Of a stretch of 64,000 bases of DNA, positions 57,721-64,000 are shown piece by piece. The translations under genes were made by a program, and so were the position numbers. Within the stretch, counting starts at the first letter, position 1. Each line of letters opens with the position of its first letter. The notes beneath the pieces are model-generated. The model worked only from the letters and a program-made list of their open reading frames with translations. It ran no database searches and was not told the DNA's origin. This DNA is from Stromatinia cepivora (lineage: Eukaryota; Ascomycota; Leotiomycetes; Helotiales; Sclerotiniaceae): NCBI GenBank assembly GCA_014898415.1, contig RCTD01000033.1, positions 434,001 to 498,000 on the forward strand, read 5' to 3'.

Positions 57721-58419
57721 AAAAAATAAGCACCAGCCACCCATGCTTCACTCTGTCACGCTATATCATAATTTCTCCCATATACTAGGTTAGGGTTGCC
57801 TAGCCTCCTTTGAACTTATATCCTCATTAATCTTTTCTCGAACATCTTTTGTCACCGTTTAATTCTTAGAACAGTTACCTTCCCCCGTTGTCTCCAACTT
57901 TATTCTTCCCTCAGTCTTGCACATGTATCGAAAGATTCGATATGATCAGACTCTTCCGACCGCTGTATGCCATGCGTCGACTTGGATAGCGGCAGCAGAG
58001 CCGCGGATGATATGCTTAAATACATGGTTCCATTTACTTATGGAGGCAAGTCACTGAGAAGAAGATCTATACAAATTTAGAATATCATTTATTTTTAATA
58101 ACCCACTAGTGAAGACCATATCCCTCGTCCAGAGGCTCAACCTAGTGATACAGAGCCCTCTTCCACCCACACGGTGCATAACAAACTTTGACTATCTTTC
58201 AGCAAATTATCGCTTTTCTATGGTTATGATATATTTGACAGATCCCGAGCACATAACAGCAGTCAATTTTTACCCAATTTCTCCATTGACAAGGAAAATG
58301 GAGACTCGTGACACAGAATCTCTCAATTTTTAATGTCGAAGAACATTTCCAAAGTTCTTCCAGAACTTATTGCCCACAGACCCAAGCCCCGCTGATTGCT
58401 CCCTCAGCAAGCTGCCACA

Positions 58420-59981
58420 TTACTGTCTCGTGACTGTGTAATCGTTGGCCCATTCCGCATATCTACGTCGGAAATAGTTAATCGTGGGTTCTGCGATTCT
58501 AGATGCTGCTGTCTGTACGATGTTGCTGCTGTCTGGTGGAATATCGATTACCACCAAATCTCGAACATTTTCCAGGCATCGGAGGTCTCCTCCAAAGAAT
58601 TGTGGAACTTTTTGGTTGAATATTGCTGCTTCTTCTACTTTATTGTGATGTCCGTGGATTGACAAGATCAACTTGTGGACATTTGGACAGAACGTGTTGA
58701 TGAAAGGGATGTAAACTCGCAAGCTATCCAAAATGCAGTTTTCACAGAAGTGCCCACTCTCGCATTGATGGCAGCGAACTTCACCTGAAAATTTCAAAGT
58801 ACGAATGAGTGCGGCGTTCCGGGGACCAATAGTATACAAGAAACGCAGGAAGGGATCATGAAATACCCAGCCTGCAAGATTCTTGATGGTCACATGTTTC
58901 CGAATGTCCGTGAGACCTCTCCTAATTCGCTTGCGGAAAGAATTCGTCGAGCGATTATAATCCTTAGTGAAAGGTTTCTCTGCTGGTGGGTACCAAGATT
59001 CTTTTCCTATCCAGGTAGGAGGGCTGCCTCCTAAGGTTGAATTGTTCATTCTGAATGTGTAGTGATTGCGTCCATACAACAAGTTCGCTGCGATATTGTT
59101 GAAGCTCTTGCATACTCGCACAATCGATGCATCTATTTCAGCTTCGTGTACTCGTCGTAACACTTTTAAACTGCCGTCCTCATCCTCTGTCAGCGTAGGA
59201 ATCACATTTGACTTGTGAGGTTCGGGGTATTCCTGTTTTCCGTTTCCCATCAATCTTGGCATGATATCCGTGTGGATCGTGAAGGACGGTGCACCGACCC
59301 AGAATTTCTTCCAGTTGCATGTTACGACGGAAGGGGCAATTGCGGCTCCTGGAGCCTGTACAACATAGCCCAAGATCTTGTCAATTATGTCTGCAAACAA
59401 CGTCAATTTTATACTTCTAAACGTGGTCATACAGCACTTACCCAAGGGAAACTTTAGAAGGTGATGAGGGTCTGTTTGTGGTAAGAACCAACCTTTCTCA
59501 CTCTTGTGTTGATAGACTCCGACGCTCTTCCTCAAAGCTGTCTTCTTCTTTCCGGTGCGATCAACTTGTTCAAGTGTCCGATAAGGCTTGATGTAGTAAT
59601 GGCGATGTTTGACGTCTATTTGTAGCCTATACCATGAAAATAAAGCCGATTTGCAAGAACGTAGATCGATATCTATATCATGTCAGTCAGAGCTTGCATC
59701 TGAGATATTGATTGCAACCTACCCTTTTCAATGATACATCTTTGCCCATCCTTTTTGAAGATGACACCTTCAAGCCATTCACCCATGACATATTCTGTTA
59801 ATAAGTCCTTCTCGTTGTTATGGCTGTAATTCTGGTCATTACGTGCATTTGAGATTGCTCTCTCTTGTTTCAATTCTTGTTCAATAAGTTTGTTGAGCTC
59901 ATGAACCAGAATATTGTCGAGATGAGTTGATATCCATAACACAGTCCCAGAATTGACTGCTTGTTTCAGGGAAGGAGCCAT
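58420..59981 (-). CDS. F-box-like fungal protein, intact copy 2
   Basis: Three exons (59981-59723, 59672-59442, 59390-58420) give 486 residues in one frame, with introns of 50 and 51 nt. The N-terminal part has the motif VMGEWLEGVIFKKDG; after intron 2 comes an F-box-like helix (KFPLDIIDKILGYVV, residues about 160-176). The C-terminal half has LLYGRNHYTF, LAGWVFHDPFLRFLY, a cysteine-rich patch CHQCESGHFCENC resembling a small zinc-binding knot, and YIPFINTFCPNVHKLIL. The family is a fungal-specific one with no function known to me; an F-box would suggest a substrate adaptor for SCF ubiquitin ligases. Copy 1 at 26256-28049 shares exon order and motifs but is broken. Confidence 0.75.
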
Positions 59982-61214
59982 GATGCAACGAGTATTGATG
60001 TAAATGAGATGCCAACTGAGACTATGGTAACAATTGATGAAGATATTGCTAAGGTTTGTTCTAGTCAAATGTTGTTGTGTAATTATGTAGGAAGCTTGAG
60101 AGATAAAGCCAGAGACTATATATTAGTTGAGAAATCCAGTACGGTATTTTCTTAACGAGGTTCTATTGTATTCAGTTAGCTCTAATGAATCAATGATATT
60201 TATTTATACAGCAGAGTAGTCCTTATAACCTCGCTATTACAACCATCATGAGGAACGAAGAAAACTAAATAATCATTCATTCAAAACCCGCCTCGCCAAA
60301 TAAGAGCAAGTTGATGGCTATTATATCAAATCACTGATAGGAAAATCCTAATACAATGAGCTAGGCACCATTCATCTAGAGCCCATCAATAAAAGGAAGA
60401 GTCCTCTAGAACACACTTTGTGTCAGCTCACACATTCCTGTTATGATAGAGAATAATTCGAATATTTAACTAGTAGTATGTGCTTCAATTGGCCATCACT
60501 AGTTCCAAATGAAACAACATGGCTAGGACTCATGAATGGTCTAAAATAATTCATCCAAAAGGGTTTAACTTTCCGAGGAATATAGTTAGTAAATGATTAC
60601 CTACAAGCGAAAGTAAAAAAGGGAAGAGTTGAAGAGAAGTCATCCAAAGTATCCAAGAGAGTGAATCTATCTAAAAAAAATAATAGATTCTTTTGTATGA
60701 ATGAATTTTATCCAGTGAATGTGTTTGATAGATGGGAACTTGAAGATTTGATTAGGAGATTAAAGTTACAAAAAGGGCTTGTGGCTCCTCAAAGAAGGAA
60801 AATTCTTCCAGTTAATGAAGAAAGTCGAGATTATTCCAAGATTCATAGCCCTCTATCACAGCCCCTTAGTGCCCCTCATGTATACACAGCACCCCAGAAT
60901 CTCAATGTTGTCATCCAAAACCATGACTTCCCCATGACGTGACCTTCAAGAGTCAATCATCATTTGGAATTGATAAGCCCTAGTTGGAAAAAGCTCTTCA
61001 TCCCCCTATATACATAACCCCCGAACCAAATGTCAATATCCCGATTGAGTTCGAAAGAAATGCCTCCACTGCGGTTGCCGTGAGGAAGCATGATCCCAAG
61101 AACCACAGTTCTCGAAAAATAAAAGAGAAGCCAGAATTCCTTCTATCATTTGCTGCACCATATCCTACCCCTTAAAATAATCCAATCGCCGATGCAGAGC
61201 TGTTGGTAATGCTG
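59982..61214. other. Intergenic region with one weak frame
   Basis: Apart from the weak frame at 60697-60942, only promoter-like and A+T-rich sequence. No repeats recognised. Confidence 0.4.
60697..60942 (+). CDS. Hypothetical short protein or exon
   Basis: An 81-codon frame starting MNEFYPVNVFDRWELEDL with protein-like composition (helical RRLKLQKGLVAPQRRK segment). The open frame extends upstream to near 60592 without an ATG, so it may be an internal exon. A further plus-strand frame follows at about 61000-61175, but no splice pair joins them convincingly. Not recognised. Confidence 0.25.
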   Translation: MNEFYPVNVFDRWELEDLIRRLKLQKGLVAPQRRKILPVNEESRDYSKIHSPLSQPLSAPHVYTAPQNLNVVIQNHDFPMT

Positions 61215-61376
61215 TCACAAAACGATGGCTTGTTCTTCATCACCACTCATGTTGAGTCCGGGGCGGGAAGAGCGACTTGCCCACCAAACAACAACGCCAA
61301 TAATCACTGAGACTGCAATGTACATGATTATGAACATCCACAAGGCCTCACCCTTGGAAGGTTCTCTATGATACAT
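61215..61376 (-). CDS. 53-residue single-pass membrane protein
   Basis: A minus-strand frame of 53 codons starting MYHREPSKGEAL. A membrane segment spans about residues 13-32 (core MFIIMYIAVSVIIGVVVWW), followed by basic residues (ASRSSR) and an acidic end (SGDEEQAIVL). The positive-inside pattern places the C-terminal half in the cytosol. It resembles small ER or secretory-pathway membrane peptides in layout. No family recognised, and it could also be a terminal exon of a longer gene. Confidence 0.4.
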   Translation of the reverse strand: MYHREPSKGEALWMFIIMYIAVSVIIGVVVWWASRSSRPGLNMSGDEEQAIVL

Positions 61377-63350
61377 TTGTCGAAATATATAGGAGTGTGA
61401 ATAAGGCTTAAACCGAGTCGTGCCAATGTAAATTTATACTGCGTCTGAATTGGATTGATTTTGATGCGTGATTAATGACGTTCAATAATGGAGTGACTGA
61501 GCGAAATATTTTGAGGTTATATTATATAAGATACAGATTTAAGAAAAAAGTAGCAATGTAGCATTTTGTGTGTGATGTGTTGCCCTACTATTGAAAGCTA
61601 GAGTGGTTAGTTCCCGTGAGCTAATCAGACGCCGAACTTCTCCGAAAGGAATAAAAAAAGTATAGAAAATATTTAATCTTAGATCGCACAATAATAGCCG
61701 GACATTTGTGGTGTCATAATTCATGAATACTTCGTTCCTGATACCCCATTTCAAATGATAGTTTTCCATGATATGGTTGGGAATCTCACGCTCCTGCAAA
61801 CCATAACCCTAATTTAGTCCTTCTTGAATTCAAAAGCCGCATTCATAAATTTTTGGACTAGAAGAGCAGAAACTTCCCGTCTATGATCTATTGGGTATGC
61901 TATGTTAGTACGATTCCTTCGAGAAATCGAAATCGAGCAAGATGATTTGACTGCATGTTGCGCTTCACAACAGTTGACTTTCGCAACACAAGATCCCACA
62001 TCCTTACTAGAACTGCTTGTATTTTGTATATATGGTCCATATATTTTACATGAATATCCTTCAAACATAATCTGATCATATTCAATCCATGTATAATTTA
62101 AAATCAAAGATCCCGATTACATCACCACTGGAACTTGCGAGCAGACCATTGATTTCACCAAAGCTTAGAACATTAACATTCAACCATATTGACTTCTAGT
62201 CATACAAAAATGCACAGAAGAAAATAGAGGAATTTTCCGAGCTCCTGGTAAAGGGTGTGAGATTTCACTCGTGTGGGATGGATCTCTTCAACTTGAAGAA
62301 TAGGATAGGGATAGGAAGAGGATGGGAGAGGATTAGCATGGGGTTTTTGAAGCATTGGACTTGCTTTAGATGCACCTTTTATATGTTGTTATGAGGGCCA
62401 GAGTTGTGGCTGCGGAAGTTAGAGCTGAATTCGAATTCAAAGCATACCCAGCATGGGTTTTCAAAGAAATGGGAGTTGGTCAAGCAACGTTGTTTGCTGT
62501 TATGTATTAGGTATTAAAATCACCCTTTTTTCATGTCTCAGTCAGCACCTGATAAGTCAAACAATTAATTGCCATTTACAAAAATGGCAGAGGATCAAAC
62601 TTTGATTTGGGCTGATATATGTTTCCAGAGCTCAGATCCAACGAATGAAATTTGCTTCATATTGCTCAGACTATAATCTGCTGTCACTTCCCCTTCGTTG
62701 ATTGCTGCCATGATTGTATGAGTTCCTTTTATAATTCATATTCTGATCTGATGGCTGTCATAAACCCACTAGATTGAGAATGTAATAAGACAACCTACCT
62801 ATTGTATAAGGTGATGGAAAAACGATTTATTGGATCTTACAAGGCTCTAATACACTCTTCAATCAATGAGATTTTCATCTTCACTTCCCCAAGTTACATG
62901 TGCAGAGAATATGCAAACAAAAAAATTGTGCCTATATCGTGTGCCGAATTTCTGTTTTGCAAGAAGAAAAAGGAACCGAGATGCCAGCCTGGCACATCTG
63001 TGACAAAGAGATTGATCATGGGTGAGAGTTTACATGGAGGTTAATTATCTTCTTATTGGGTAATAGATATGCAAGTCCATACCATGACAATTGTCATCTT
63101 ACTTTGAAGTGTGCTTGCGCCAAGCACATACATCTTTTATTATTCTTTGGGCGCGTTAACCCCCGTGATAAAGCTTCCTCAATATCTGCGACATGTCTAC
63201 TGTAAAATATCGGCCTTCGGAATAAAAGCTAGTTTCTTTGTGGAATTTTTAGTCCTACTATGGAACTCTCTTTGTGCCGAAAGTCTGAAGAAGAATTACA
63301 GATCTATATCATTGCGGACGTTTCTAGAGAATCAAGTGGCTTATTTTAAA
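61377..63350. other. 2-kb region without a supported gene
   Basis: Short frames on both strands (such as 61539-61799 and 61814-62107, minus) have no domain and no splice partners. No repeats or RNA genes recognised. Confidence 0.4.
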
Positions 63351-64000
63351 ATGACTCGATTTATGCTTATTCTGTTTTCGGCCATTTGCTTACATTTCTC
63401 CCTTGTCGGCTCTTACTTCACTTCAGGTACATGGTACGATGAAACGACGGTGACAGGTGACTTGGACGGTAGTAAACCTGAGGACGAGCCAATGTTAGGA
63501 CAAGCATTGTTGTGTGAATTGCATGACTCGAAAATAGAAAGCTTACATCAAGATAGTGACTTAAATCCAGTACTTCATGACAAGGAACATGCCAAACAGG
63601 CCGAAGAAGATTACATCCGCGCGATGGAGGTTTGTCAAAGTGATGGTTGTGAGTATTTTCTCCTCTTCCTCCTTGTATCATTCAGACAAATCGATGAATC
63701 TAAGAATCTCTGTTAGTGTACGGAGTGATGGACCAAGCAACACACGAATTCAAGCCCAAGAGTCCTGAGCAAGAAGAGGCATATAAAGAATGTCTATACT
63801 TATTGTTTTGGTTATCTCAAAAGGGACGACGTGGTGAAGAAAAGAAACTTCATGAACGAGAAGAGTTTCTTCGTAGACAAGAGGCCATGAAAGAAAGTTT
63901 GCGATATCGTATAGAGTCCGGGATAAGACCAACCAGGAACGATAATTTAGGCATTGCATTGCAGGAGATTGGAGTTATTGATATGGCTAGCGATCGTGGA
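63351..64000 (+). CDS. Secreted protein of unknown function (partial, runs off the window)
   Basis: Exon 1 is 63351-63648; a 68-nt GTGAGT...TTAG intron is followed by an exon that stays open to the window end. The protein starts with a signal peptide (MTRFMLILFSAICLHFSLVGS), then an acidic region (GDLDGSKPEDEPM), a helical stretch with CELHD and VCQSDGLYGVMD, and a K/E/R-rich helix (KKLHEREEFLRRQEAMKES). Three cysteines are visible in the part shown. The start ATG follows a long stretch without in-frame ATG. Not recognised; candidate secreted protein. Confidence 0.6.

Larger units (their letters stand above)
57011..58419. other. Intergenic region with simple repeats
   Basis: Upstream of the secreted APP1-domain gene and downstream of the F-box-like gene. 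Holds a GAA-type microsatellite (57165-57300) and a decamer repeat (57668-57720). A plus-strand frame at 58109-58333 has no features. Confidence 0.5.

Noticed and set aside
1..64000. CRISPR arrays, prokaryotic operons or phage-like modules
   Set aside because: The window is eukaryotic (spliced genes throughout), and no regularly spaced palindromic repeats other than the described minisatellite and MITEs were seen.

Overview
This window is nuclear DNA of a filamentous ascomycete. Genes are split by short GT-AG introns (45-166 nt, one of about 330 nt) with CTAAC/CTAAT-like branch sites. The families are typical of Pezizomycotina: 2EXR protein, DHA2 transporter, cutinase, fungal DyP peroxidase, galactose-oxidase-type copper radical oxidase, APP1-type phosphatases and small secreted cysteine proteins. 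Gene content and moderate A+T suggest a plant-associated Leotiomycete (Botrytis/Sclerotinia-like); this placement is an inference from family content, not from a marker gene.

Layout. 1-9.1 kb is gene-poor: a 573-bp non-autonomous DNA element with 8-bp target duplications (hAT-like), degenerate duplicated blocks and no convincing intact gene. 9.1-25 kb is a mostly housekeeping block: AT-hook/C2H2 protein, single-pass membrane protein, a broken RBR ubiquitin ligase, a small membrane protein, F-actin capping protein alpha (7 exons), a mariner-like MITE, tail-anchored cytochrome b5, a RING protein and a DHA2 drug-type transporter. 26-34 kb is accessory: a decayed F-box-like gene, a RING-H2 protein with an acidic DLDID minisatellite tail, and two small secreted-protein loci. 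36-42 kb holds a divergent pair, a copper radical oxidase (makes hydrogen peroxide) and a DyP-type peroxidase (uses it); the peroxidase carries an in-frame TAG. 42.9-51 kb has an intracellular APP1-type phosphatidate phosphatase, a 2EXR protein and the RTP1/TANGO6 RNA polymerase II assembly factor. 52.7-64 kb has a cutinase, an AT-rich island, a secreted and probably GPI-anchored APP1-domain protein, the intact paralogue of the F-box-like gene, a 53-residue membrane protein and the 5' part of a secreted protein cut by the window end.

Themes. Three loci (RBR ligase, DyP peroxidase, F-box-like copy 1) carry disabling lesions while the rest of their reading frames remain recognisable, so decay looks recent. 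Two transposon-derived miniature elements were delimited from sequence alone. Two APP1-domain proteins differ in compartment and in the residue at the fifth position of the catalytic DxDx(T/V) motif. Exon boundaries were derived by hand from splice signals and frame continuity; no transcript or database search was available.
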